64,000 nucleotides of DNA, from contig CAWBYY010000002.1 in assembly GCA_963793095.1 (NCBI GenBank), positions 496,001-560,000 of the forward strand. The letters run 5' to 3'. Under the pieces are notes generated by a model. It ran no database searches and was not told where the DNA came from. It saw nothing but the letters and a program-made list of their open reading frames with translations. Made by a program: the position numbers and the translations under genes. Below are positions 44,376-52,667 of the stretch, piece after piece (the stretch's first letter is position 1; each line of letters opens with the position of its first letter). The DNA comes from CAVWDI01 sp963793095. GTDB lineage: Bacteria; Chloroflexota; Anaerolineae; Anaerolineales; UBA4823.

Positions 44376-44632
44376 GTATTTTAATCCGATTAAAGTTGTT
44401 TTGAAGGTTTATCGGGTTCAGAGGTAATTATTTTCTAAACTCGAGATCTAAAAAGGAATATTATCAGACAAATCGATCAGCTTCAAAATAACAGAATTTT
44501 TGAAAAACGAGATTGAAAGATTAAATTTTCCGTAAATTCCTTTTTTAGTATAAAATGAGTTTGCTTCAGAGAATTATTTATGCATTTTTTGTGGCCGGTT
44601 GATTACTTATAAACTCTCAGGTTTTTATAAAA
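44376..44632. other. AT-rich divergent promoter region
   Basis: 257 bases between the divergent GT2 gene and the secreted-protein gene. It is strikingly AT-rich, with several TATAAA/TATAAT-like words, so promoters for both directions are likely, but no unambiguous -35/-10 pair can be chosen by eye. Confidence 0.4.
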
Positions 44633-45766
44633 ATGATAAATTTGTTAAACAGTTTCGCTTATTTTATTTTTGCCGTTAATATAATTTTTCAACCACATAA
44701 TATTTTGGAGGCCAATCCGGTAAATTTTGAACCGGGCCCATTATATTTCACCATTTTTAAATCCAACCACGAAAATCCAGAACCCCCTGACGATGTACAA
44801 CAACTGATCCATGCAAATTCCTTTTTCAATATCTGGTATGGATTGACACAATCATTTGGTCAATTTGGACAACCCCAGCCCTGGGTGAATGTCCTTGGGG
44901 AATTAGAAAATACTTCTGGCATTGAATCGCTTTCATATACTCTTAATGGGAGTTCTCAAGTTGCTTTGAACTTTTTAAAAGATAAACGGAGATTAAACAA
45001 TGATGGCGATTTTAATATTGACCTTTTATCATCTGATTTGATTAATGGCCAGAATACAGTTGTTGTTACTGCTCAAAAAGATGACGGGAGCGCTGAAATT
45101 GAAACCATTCTGGTCAATTACAATCGTGCAACAGGATGGCCATTGCCATACACTATCGATTGGAACACGGTTTCAAATGATGCCGAAATCCAGGATGTAG
45201 CCCAGGTTGTGGATGGAAAATGGACAATCACACCCGACGGTATTCGCACGGTAGAGCCGGGTTATGACCGTCTGATAGCCATCGGAGACCGCACCTGGGA
45301 TAATTATGAGGTCACTGTTCCGATAACAATACACTCAGTTTCTTCAACGGATTACGGAGTTGGTGTACTTGTTCGCTGGGATGGTCATACCGACGACCCG
45401 GTTATTTGCAGCCAACCTAAATGTGGCTGGTTACCACTTGGAAATATTGGATGGATTTCAAGTTTGTATTTGAGACTTTTCTATGGAGGGGAAAAATATT
45501 TCGTATGGCAACCGGATTACACATACATGCTTAAAATGAGGGTGGAAACAACAGGATTGAACTCAACCTACCAGGTCAAGATTTGGAACCCATCAAATCA
45601 AATCGAGCCTGATGATTGGGGAATTACCCGCACTAGAACCAATTCACCTGCAAATGGTTCCTTTCTTTTGCTTGCACATCTTGCTGATGTTACATTTGGA
45701 AATCTTACTGTCATACCCGTTGGGGATTTGACCCAAAGCACATATCTTCCGTTTATTTTTCGTTGA
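44633..45766 (+). CDS. secreted beta-sandwich protein with YLP-type C-terminal tail
   Basis: A 377-residue protein of unknown function. A hydrophobic N-terminus (FAYFIFAVNIIFQ) suggests export. The middle part has an Ig-like strand pattern (NVLGELENTSGIESLSYTLN), and the last 200 residues look like a laminin-G/concanavalin-like sandwich (RLIAIGDRTWDNYEVTVPIT, YGVGVLVRWDGHTDDPVICS, YTYMLKMRVETTGLNSTYQV). It ends in STYLPFIFR, similar to the YLPL(V/I)xR tails I recall at the end of many exported Chloroflexota proteins. It lies inside the polysaccharide locus, so it may bind or decorate the glycan; this is inference. Confidence 0.7.
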   Translation: MINLLNSFAYFIFAVNIIFQPHNILEANPVNFEPGPLYFTIFKSNHENPEPPDDVQQLIHANSFFNIWYGLTQSFGQFGQPQPWVNVLGELENTSGIESLSYTLNGSSQVALNFLKDKRRLNNDGDFNIDLLSSDLINGQNTVVVTAQKDDGSAEIETILVNYNRATGWPLPYTIDWNTVSNDAEIQDVAQVVDGKWTITPDGIRTVEPGYDRLIAIGDRTWDNYEVTVPITIHSVSSTDYGVGVLVRWDGHTDDPVICSQPKCGWLPLGNIGWISSLYLRLFYGGEKYFVWQPDYTYMLKMRVETTGLNSTYQVKIWNPSNQIEPDDWGITRTRTNSPANGSFLLLAHLADVTFGNLTVIPVGDLTQSTYLPFIFR

Positions 45767-46183
45767 AATTACGTTACCAATTTTGTGATATTCCTTATCT
45801 ATGTGAAATTTAACCTCTCCAAATTGAATATGGATATGAAATTCGAGAGGACAACCATAAGCAGATCTATATTCGTGGTTATGCCATTCATTCCACTAAC
45901 AAGAAAGTGAAGAATCTCAACTTTTCTCGAACTCAGAACCGGCTTTTATCCAATTTAGCAAATATTAAAAAAAGTAAGAAATCTTGCCCAGAAATGTTGC
46001 CTTAAAGCATTGGCATTGATGCGCAATCTTTTTACTCAGCACACTATACAAATTAGTAAATTCTTTTAATTGTTATAATTACATGTATAAATATGCTCTT
46101 AAATCACAAAAATTTGATTATTCTGGTACGATGGCATTTATATTCCGGGATCGAGCAAATTCAATGTTATCAAGGTTGAGTAA
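45767..46183. other. AT-rich gap, possible gene remnant
   Basis: 417 bases without a supported gene. One plus-strand frame is open for about 63 codons (about 45815-46003; it contains EYGYEIREDNHKQIYIRGYA) but lacks a start codon and ribosome-binding site. It could be the remains of a decayed gene. The rest is very AT-rich and presumably carries the promoter of the following GT2 operon. Confidence 0.4.
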
Positions 46184-47158
46184 TTGAACATAAGCCAGCC
46201 ATTAATAAGTATCGGCCTTCCAGTATACAATGGAGAGAAATACCTGCCGGAAGCAATAAATTCGATACTTTCCCAGTCCTACAGCAATTTTGAATTGATC
46301 ATTTCCGATAATGCGTCAATTGATAATACTGAATGTATTTGTCAGGAAATCAGCAATAAGGATTCAAGGATAAGTTATTACCGCCAGGAGTACAACATTG
46401 GCGCAGTGCCAAACTTTAATTATGTGCTCAATTTATCGAAGGGAAAATATTTTAAATGGGCTGCTCATGATGATGTACTTTCACCAGACTATATAGCCAG
46501 ATGCACGCAGGTATTGGAGCAGAATAAAGAAGTTGTACTTTGTCAATCCAGAATCGTCGTTATTAATTCTTCGAGTAAGCCAATCGACAGAATTGAATCT
46601 GAATTGTCCGGAGCGAATTCTGATTTCCCCCATATCCGCTTTCAGGATCTTTTATTAAAGGGGGTTTGGGGTTTCGAAATATTTGGCTTGATACGGGCAG
46701 ATTTACTAAAATCAATCAGACCAATGGGCAGCTACCCGGGTTCAGATAAGGTGATCAGAGCTGAACTTGGGTTGCTTGGAAAATTTGTTGAAATTCCAGA
46801 GTATCTGTTCTATTCAAGAGACCATTCAGAACGATCCATTAGAACTTTTCGATCCCGGCAACAAAGAGTAATCTGGGTCGATTCAGACAATGAAGGTAAA
46901 AAGATATTACCGCATTGGGTGATACTACGGGAATACATTTCTTTAATCAATAGAGCCCCTTTAAGAATATTTGAAAAAGTCATCTGCTATTTATTGCTTA
47001 TCCGGTGGTTAGGACTCGATAATAACTGGTTGAGATTGATGCTTGATGTGGTTTTTGTGATTGAACCCAAATCTCTTGAATTGATTTACAAAAAAACAGA
47101 GACTGGGAATGAGGAATATCAAGAGAGAATCAATCAAATAAAAGGGGGGAGTCTATGA
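46184..47158 (+). CDS. glycosyltransferase family 2
   Basis: A 324-residue GT-A enzyme starting with TTG behind AAGG. Motifs are ISIGLPVYNGEKYLPEAINS, LIISDNASIDNTECICQEIS, FNYVLNLSKGKYFKWAAHDD (the Asp-Asp pair at the metal site) and GSYPGSDKVIRAELGLLGKF. The C-terminal 80 residues are basic and hydrophobic and may contact the membrane. Its stop overlaps the next ATG (ATGA), so it is translationally coupled to the nucleotidyltransferase gene. This starts the long plus-strand operon that runs to 54041. Confidence 0.88.
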   Translation: MNISQPLISIGLPVYNGEKYLPEAINSILSQSYSNFELIISDNASIDNTECICQEISNKDSRISYYRQEYNIGAVPNFNYVLNLSKGKYFKWAAHDDVLSPDYIARCTQVLEQNKEVVLCQSRIVVINSSSKPIDRIESELSGANSDFPHIRFQDLLLKGVWGFEIFGLIRADLLKSIRPMGSYPGSDKVIRAELGLLGKFVEIPEYLFYSRDHSERSIRTFRSRQQRVIWVDSDNEGKKILPHWVILREYISLINRAPLRIFEKVICYLLLIRWLGLDNNWLRLMLDVVFVIEPKSLELIYKKTETGNEEYQERINQIKGGSL

Positions 47159-47877
47159 AAGTGGTAATTCTAGCAGGTGGTAAAGGCACTAAACTCGGAC
47201 CAATAACTAAAGATATGCCCAAGGCAATGGTTGATATAGGGGGTAAACCAATTATCTGGCATATTATGAAATATTTTTTGGAATACGGTTTTAATGAATT
47301 TATAATTGCTCTGGGACACAATAAAGAATACTTTAAAAAATCCTTTCTGGCGGTTAAGGAAGATTTAGCTCACAAACAGGATTGGGTGATCGAACTTGTG
47401 GACACCGGTGAGTCAACCCAAACTGGAGGGCGTATAAAAAGGTTAGAATCGATTCTTGGTCAGGAAACTTTTATGCTCGCGTGGTGCGATGGTTTGTCCG
47501 ACATAAATTTTTCAGAACTCCTGTCTTTTCACAACCAAAATAAAAAACTGGTAACTAATGCAGCGGTACACCCGCCATCTCGTTTCGGGCATTTGATATT
47601 GGATGGAAACCATGTGACTAAGTTTTTAGAAAAACCCATTCTTACTGATAAATGGGTGAACGGCGGTTTTTTTATTGTAGAAACAGCGGCTTTGGATTAT
47701 ATCGAAAACGATGAAACACAATGGGAAAAAGAACCTCTTCAGAAATTGGCGGACGATAACCAATTAGTTGCCTATCGCCATAGAACATTCTGGCAGTGCA
47801 TGGATACCATGTATGACAAACAGGTGCTGGAGAACCTTTGGAATTCTGGTTACGCGCCGTGGAAGATCTGGAGTTAA
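47155..47877 (+). CDS. sugar-1-phosphate nucleotidyltransferase (RfbF-like)
   Basis: A 240-residue enzyme that makes a nucleotide sugar from sugar-1-phosphate and NTP. The signature VVILAGGKGTKLGPITKDMP, then KAMVDIGGKPIIWHIMKYFL and MLAWCDGLSDINFSELL resemble glucose-1-phosphate cytidylyltransferase RfbF. GGRIKRLESILGQETF and VNGGFFIVE also fit. In the G-x-G-T-R-L motif Arg is replaced by Lys (GKGTKL). The length is slightly short of the usual 257. CDP-glucose as product is likely but not proven; a following dehydratase RfbG is missing from the window. Confidence 0.85.
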   Translation: MKVVILAGGKGTKLGPITKDMPKAMVDIGGKPIIWHIMKYFLEYGFNEFIIALGHNKEYFKKSFLAVKEDLAHKQDWVIELVDTGESTQTGGRIKRLESILGQETFMLAWCDGLSDINFSELLSFHNQNKKLVTNAAVHPPSRFGHLILDGNHVTKFLEKPILTDKWVNGGFFIVETAALDYIENDETQWEKEPLQKLADDNQLVAYRHRTFWQCMDTMYDKQVLENLWNSGYAPWKIWS

Positions 47878-47880
47878 CGA

Positions 47881-48927
47881 ATGAAAGTTTTAGTAACCGG
47901 GCATAAAGGCTATATTGGTGCGGTTATGGTGCCAATGTTAATTGAGGAGGGTCATGAAGTTATTGGGTTAGACAGCGACCTTTATGGATCGTGCACTTTT
48001 ATGGAAGGATTAGTTGATGTCCCTGAAATGCAGATTGATATCAGGGATGTGAAAAAGGAAGATCTTGATCGCTTTGATGCGGTAATCCATCTGGCAGGTC
48101 TGTCGAATGACCCTCTTGGTAACCTTGACCCGGAATTAACAATGGAGATCAATCATTATGGTGCGGTCCGAATTGCGGAACTAGCCAGGGAAGCCGGGGT
48201 TTCAAGGTTCCTGTTCTCTTCGACTTGCAGTGTATATGGAGCAGCAGGGGAAGAAATTGTAGATGAAGAATCTGATTTTAATCCCGTTACACCTTACGGC
48301 CAGTCGAAAGCACTGGCCGAAAAAGATATCTCCCGGTTAGCAGGTGAAGATTTCTGCCCCACATTTTTACGTAGCGCCACCGCATATGGGTCATCGCCAA
48401 GACTGCGTTTTGATCTTGTAATCAATAATCTTGTCGCCTGGGCAGCCAGTACCGGAGTAATATACTTGAAGGGAGATGGATCAGCATGGCGGCCGGTAGT
48501 CCATGTCGAGGATATTTCGAGAGCCTTTATTGCTGTTCTGCATGCCCCAAAGGAGAAGGTATATAATCAAGCGTTTAATGTGGGCATAACTGGGGAAAAC
48601 TACCGTATTAAAACTCTAGCCGATATCATAAAGGCTGCTGTCCCTGGTTCCACGATAGAATACGCAGATGGAGCCGGTCCAGACAAAAGGTCATACCGGG
48701 TAAACTGTAATAAGCTGCATCGTGAACTGCCTGAATTTAAACCTGTTTGGGATGCCGCAAAAGGAGCCGAACAGTTGTTTGATGTAATCCAAGTTTCCAG
48801 AGTAAGCCAGAAGGATTTTGAAGGTCCAAAATTCAATCGCAGCGAACACATCAAACAGTTATTGAAGGAAGGATCACTGGACTATTCCCTGCGCTGGAAT
48901 AAAGCTGCTGAATTCACGGATATGTAA
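47881..48927 (+). CDS. NAD-dependent nucleotide-sugar epimerase/dehydratase (extended SDR)
   Basis: A 348-residue Rossmann enzyme. The NAD motif is VLVTGHKGYIGAVMVPMLIE; VIHLAGLSNDPLGNLDPELT, FLFSSTCSVYGAAGE and the catalytic TPYGQSKALAEKDI (Tyr-x-x-x-Lys) follow. RSATAYGSSPRLRFDLVINN and WRPVVHVEDISRAFIAVLH are typical sugar-nucleotide elements. It follows the nucleotidyltransferase gene by 3 bases and probably acts on its product, for example as a 4,6-dehydratase-like or epimerase step. The reaction is not certain. Confidence 0.9.
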   Translation: MKVLVTGHKGYIGAVMVPMLIEEGHEVIGLDSDLYGSCTFMEGLVDVPEMQIDIRDVKKEDLDRFDAVIHLAGLSNDPLGNLDPELTMEINHYGAVRIAELAREAGVSRFLFSSTCSVYGAAGEEIVDEESDFNPVTPYGQSKALAEKDISRLAGEDFCPTFLRSATAYGSSPRLRFDLVINNLVAWAASTGVIYLKGDGSAWRPVVHVEDISRAFIAVLHAPKEKVYNQAFNVGITGENYRIKTLADIIKAAVPGSTIEYADGAGPDKRSYRVNCNKLHRELPEFKPVWDAAKGAEQLFDVIQVSRVSQKDFEGPKFNRSEHIKQLLKEGSLDYSLRWNKAAEFTDM

Positions 48928-50178
48928 TTGAATAAAATTGACTCGAGAATATTTTCACTCATTAATTCCTGCCGCGCTTGTAATTATAAAAACTTACTCC
49001 AAATATTTTCCCTGGGTATAACCCCGCTGGCGGATCGGTTACTACGAGAAGATCAACTCAACAGTCCGGAGTATTTTGTACCCCTAGATGTACTCTTCTG
49101 TCCGTCGTGTTCGCTGGTGCAGATTTCAGCTACGGTCAATCCTGAAATCCTTTTTAATGAAGATTACCCGTATTATTCCTCAATTTCGGAATCTTATCTT
49201 CAGCATGCAGTCTCGAACGCCCATGAAATAATTAATAAAAGGAAATTGGGTGATTCGAGCTTGGTGATAGAACCAGCCAGCAACGATGGCTATATGTTAA
49301 AAGCATTTGCCGATAAAGGAATACCCGTACTTGGTATCGATCCCTCAGGAGGTCCAGCTTCTGTCGCTGAAAAATCCGGAATACCAACTCTATGTGCCTT
49401 TTTTACACATGAATTGGTTCAAGAACTGGTAAACCAATCGAAATATGCTGATGTTATTATTGCCAATAATGTATTGGCGCACGTTCGAGATTTAAACGAT
49501 TTTGTTAGGGGGCTTAAACTGCTGCTTAAAGAGGACGGAATTGTGGTGATTGAAGTCCCTTATATCAGGGATTTGATTAGTGATTGCGAGTTTGATACCA
49601 TTTACCACCAGCATCTGTGTTATTTCTCGCTATCAGCCTTAGATCGATTGTTCCGCAACCATTCCCTGTATATTAATCAGGTGCGCCGTCTGCCTGTCCA
49701 CGGCGGCTCGTTGAGAATTTACATTGAACACCATCAAAACATTGCTGAGACTGTATGGTTACTGTTGGAGGAAGAACAGGATTGGGGAATTTATCAGGTT
49801 GATCGTTATCTCGATTTTGCTGATACAGCAGCCTCGTTGCGTAAAGAAGTGCTTGAATTATTGAGGAATTTAAAGAAAGAAGGCGCAAATATTTGTGGGT
49901 ACGGTGCAGCAGCAAAAGCCACAACCTTTTTGAGTTACTGTGGAATAGATGATCAACTGCTGGATTATATTGTTGATATTAGTGAGTTCAAGCACGGACT
50001 CTATATGGGTAAAAATCATTTGCCAATTTACCCTCCAGGTAGATTGCTGGAGGATCTACCGGAATATTTGCTGATTCTAGCCTGGAATTTTGCAGAAGAG
50101 ATAATGCAACAGCAAAAAGAATACCACCAGTTCGGGGGAAAGTTTATCATCCCAATTCCTCAGGTCAGAATACTCTAA
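48928..50178 (+). CDS. sugar C-methyltransferase (Methyltransf_13/14 type)
   Basis: A 416-residue three-domain protein of the TylC3/NovU-like family that adds a methyl branch to a keto-sugar nucleotide. The N-terminal zinc domain has CRAC and CPSC pairs. The SAM domain shows LVIEPASNDGYMLKAFADKG and ANNVLAHVRDLNDFVRGLKL, with IEVPYIRDLI and YHQHLCYFS. The C-terminal domain is GYGAAAKATTFLSYCGIDDQ and AWNFAEEIMQ. The start is a TTG directly after the previous stop. It is full length and keeps the His/Tyr of the YHQH motif. Confidence 0.9.
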   Translation: MNKIDSRIFSLINSCRACNYKNLLQIFSLGITPLADRLLREDQLNSPEYFVPLDVLFCPSCSLVQISATVNPEILFNEDYPYYSSISESYLQHAVSNAHEIINKRKLGDSSLVIEPASNDGYMLKAFADKGIPVLGIDPSGGPASVAEKSGIPTLCAFFTHELVQELVNQSKYADVIIANNVLAHVRDLNDFVRGLKLLLKEDGIVVIEVPYIRDLISDCEFDTIYHQHLCYFSLSALDRLFRNHSLYINQVRRLPVHGGSLRIYIEHHQNIAETVWLLLEEEQDWGIYQVDRYLDFADTAASLRKEVLELLRNLKKEGANICGYGAAAKATTFLSYCGIDDQLLDYIVDISEFKHGLYMGKNHLPIYPPGRLLEDLPEYLLILAWNFAEEIMQQQKEYHQFGGKFIIPIPQVRIL

Positions 50179-50253
50179 TATAGATATTATTTTTCCATGT
50201 TTTCCTTGATTGCAGTATTTTCTGAGTGACGATATTACTAAAACTGGATTGTT

Positions 50254-51432
50254 ATGAGTAATCATCGCTGTCGTGGATGTTTCGGATCGAACATTTTTAC
50301 ATTTTATAGCTTAGACAATGTGCCTGTACACAGCGTGAGGCTGGCAAGTACCAAACAAGTCTCGTTAAATTTCCCTAAAGGTAATATCCTTTTGGGTTTT
50401 TGCCTTAATTGCGGTTTAATTTCAAATCTTTTATTTGATCCAATGAATATGGAATATTCCTCTGGGTACGAGTCGACTCAGGCTTACTCGGATACATTTA
50501 ATAAATTCCATGTGGAACTGGCGGAGAGTCTTGTTGAACAATTTGATCTTCATAACAAAACCATTATTGAGATTGGCTGTGGGGATGGTGAATTTTTAGG
50601 GTTGCTCTGTGAATTGGGGAGGAATACCGGGATAGGATTCGACCCCGTATTTGAAGATCAAGATCACCGGCGTTTCAAATCCTCAAATCTCACGATCATT
50701 AAGGATTTTTATACAGAAAAATATATTCAAATTAAGGCGGATTTTATTTGCTGCAAGATGACTCTTGAACATATCGCCAGTCCGATTGAATTTATCAAAT
50801 CGATTCGCGCTGCAATCCAACGGGATTATCAAACAATCGTCTTTTTCCAGGTTCCTGACGTCATCCGTATTCTTGAGGAGAACGCGTTCTGGGATATATA
50901 TTATGAGCACTGTTCATATTTCGACCGGTCATCACTGGCTGGTTTATTCAAGCGTTGTGGATTCAATGTGTTGAACGTTTGGAAGGCCTTTGGAGATCAA
51001 TATCTGATGATCGAATGCCAGCCGGATCCAGATTGCATAGCGCAGGACGAAATCTCAAGCGCCGATATTATGAGAATCAACCAGGCTGTTAGAAAATTCC
51101 AGCAAGAATGCCAGAACTCAATTTTAGAATGGAAAGGCATCATCCGGAATTTATACCTTGATGGTAAGAAAATTGTCTTATGGGGAGGTGGTTCGAAGGT
51201 GGTCAGTTTTCTTACCACCTTGAAAATAATGGATGAGATCGATTTTGTCGTTGATATCAATCCCAATAAACAAGGGACGTATATCGCTGGCACTGGTCAT
51301 GTAATTGTTTCGCCAGCATTCTTGGGAGATTACAAGCCTGACACCGTCATAATAATGAACAGTATCTACTGCAATGAAATAAAGAACACATTGAGAGAAA
51401 TGAATCTGTCCCCGGATCTTTTTTGTGTTTAA
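50254..51432 (+). CDS. methyltransferase of the sugar C-methyltransferase type, paralogue 1
   Basis: A 392-residue relative of the preceding protein. N-terminal cysteine pairs CRGC and CLNC suggest zinc. The SAM motif is TIIEIGCGDGEFLGLLCELG; CKMTLEHIASPIEFIKSIRA corresponds to the post-II region and YYEHCSYFDRSSLAGLF replaces the YHQH region. The C-terminal part has VLWGGGSKVVSFLTTLKI and IDFVVDINPNKQGTYIAGTG. It is clearly alignable along its length with the next gene and less with the previous one. Product and position of methylation are unknown. Confidence 0.82.
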   Translation: MSNHRCRGCFGSNIFTFYSLDNVPVHSVRLASTKQVSLNFPKGNILLGFCLNCGLISNLLFDPMNMEYSSGYESTQAYSDTFNKFHVELAESLVEQFDLHNKTIIEIGCGDGEFLGLLCELGRNTGIGFDPVFEDQDHRRFKSSNLTIIKDFYTEKYIQIKADFICCKMTLEHIASPIEFIKSIRAAIQRDYQTIVFFQVPDVIRILEENAFWDIYYEHCSYFDRSSLAGLFKRCGFNVLNVWKAFGDQYLMIECQPDPDCIAQDEISSADIMRINQAVRKFQQECQNSILEWKGIIRNLYLDGKKIVLWGGGSKVVSFLTTLKIMDEIDFVVDINPNKQGTYIAGTGHVIVSPAFLGDYKPDTVIIMNSIYCNEIKNTLREMNLSPDLFCV

Positions 51433-51456
51433 TTATTTAGAGTCTTTGAATTTTTT

Positions 51457-52641
51457 ATGATAGAACGCTGCATTGTTTGCCGATCAAGAAATTTAGACCC
51501 ATTGTTGGAAATCAAGTCGATGCCGGTATTTTGTAATGTGTTATCACCAACACCGACCGATGCGCTCAAAATACCGAGGGGTGATATTAAATTAGCGAGT
51601 TGCCAGGAATGCGGGCATATATTTAACCTTGAATTCAATCCCGGGTTAATGGATTATCGCCTGGAATATGAAAATTCGCTGCACTATTCTGAAAGATTTA
51701 ATCAATTCGCAAGCGTAATCACTTGCGACCTGATCGAACGCTACGATTTGACTGAGGCAACTATTCTTGATATTGGTTGTGGTAATGGAGAATTTCTTGA
51801 ATTAATTTGTGGGATGGGTAATAATCACGGGGTTGGATTCGACCCGAGGCACATTCCAGGGAATGGAAAGATTTTTCACCAAAGAAGGCAGGGGAATATC
51901 CGCATTATCCAAGATACGTTTTCTGACAAATATCACAAGATAAAAGCTGACTTTATTTTGTGTCGCCATGTTCTTGAACATTTAAATGACCCAGCTGAAC
52001 TGTTAGCCCGGATTCACAGGGCGTTAAAAAACAAGCAGGGAGGAGGGGCTTATTTTGAAGTGCCTAATATGGATTATACAATCGATCATTTAGCAATTTG
52101 GGATATTCTTTATGAACACTGTTCATATTTTTCCGGCGCTTCCCTTTCGCGTTTGGTGAGCTCCTGCGGTTTCGAACCCCGGAAGTTAAATCTGGGATTC
52201 GGTAATCAATTTATCTGTCTGGATGTCTCTAGTGAAAGAATAAAAAATGAAAATCTTAAAGTTCACCGGAGAATGATAGATATCCAACCCCGGCAATTGA
52301 AGGCTTTTGCGCAGGAATATTGTCACAAGGTGGAGCTATGGCACCAAAAAATGGAGGCGCTCCTTGTTAGAGATTCCCGAATTGTCTTATGGGGAGCTGG
52401 TTCGAAGGGGGTCACCTTCCTGAATGCGGTTGCATTGGAGGGTGGAATTCAATATGTTGTGGATATAAATCCCCGTAAGCAAGGAAATTTTATTTCTGGG
52501 ACTGGTCAGCAGATTGTTGCACCAGAATTTCTGCAAGAATATCGTCCTGATGCAGTGATATTAATGAATCCTATATATAAGAAAGAAATCGTGGAACTAA
52601 CCAGACGATTGGGCGTTTACACAGACATATTGGTTGCGTAA
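51457..52641 (+). CDS. methyltransferase of the sugar C-methyltransferase type, paralogue 2
   Basis: A 394-residue protein, a tandem paralogue of its upstream neighbour. Cysteine pairs are CIVC and CQEC. SAM site: TILDIGCGNGEFLELICGMG and GVGFDPRHIPGNGKIF; then LCRHVLEHLNDPAELLARIH and LYEHCSYFSGASLSRLVSSC. The last part is VLWGAGSKGVTFLNAVAL with VDINPRKQGNFISGTGQQ. Shared segments with the neighbour (Y-E-H-C-S-Y-F, V-D-I-N-P-x-K-Q-G) show a local duplication. Its separate retention suggests a second methylation or a heteromeric partner. Confidence 0.82.
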   Translation: MIERCIVCRSRNLDPLLEIKSMPVFCNVLSPTPTDALKIPRGDIKLASCQECGHIFNLEFNPGLMDYRLEYENSLHYSERFNQFASVITCDLIERYDLTEATILDIGCGNGEFLELICGMGNNHGVGFDPRHIPGNGKIFHQRRQGNIRIIQDTFSDKYHKIKADFILCRHVLEHLNDPAELLARIHRALKNKQGGGAYFEVPNMDYTIDHLAIWDILYEHCSYFSGASLSRLVSSCGFEPRKLNLGFGNQFICLDVSSERIKNENLKVHRRMIDIQPRQLKAFAQEYCHKVELWHQKMEALLVRDSRIVLWGAGSKGVTFLNAVALEGGIQYVVDINPRKQGNFISGTGQQIVAPEFLQEYRPDAVILMNPIYKKEIVELTRRLGVYTDILVA

Positions 52642-52667
52642 TCAAACTTGGAGGCGATGGGACAAGC

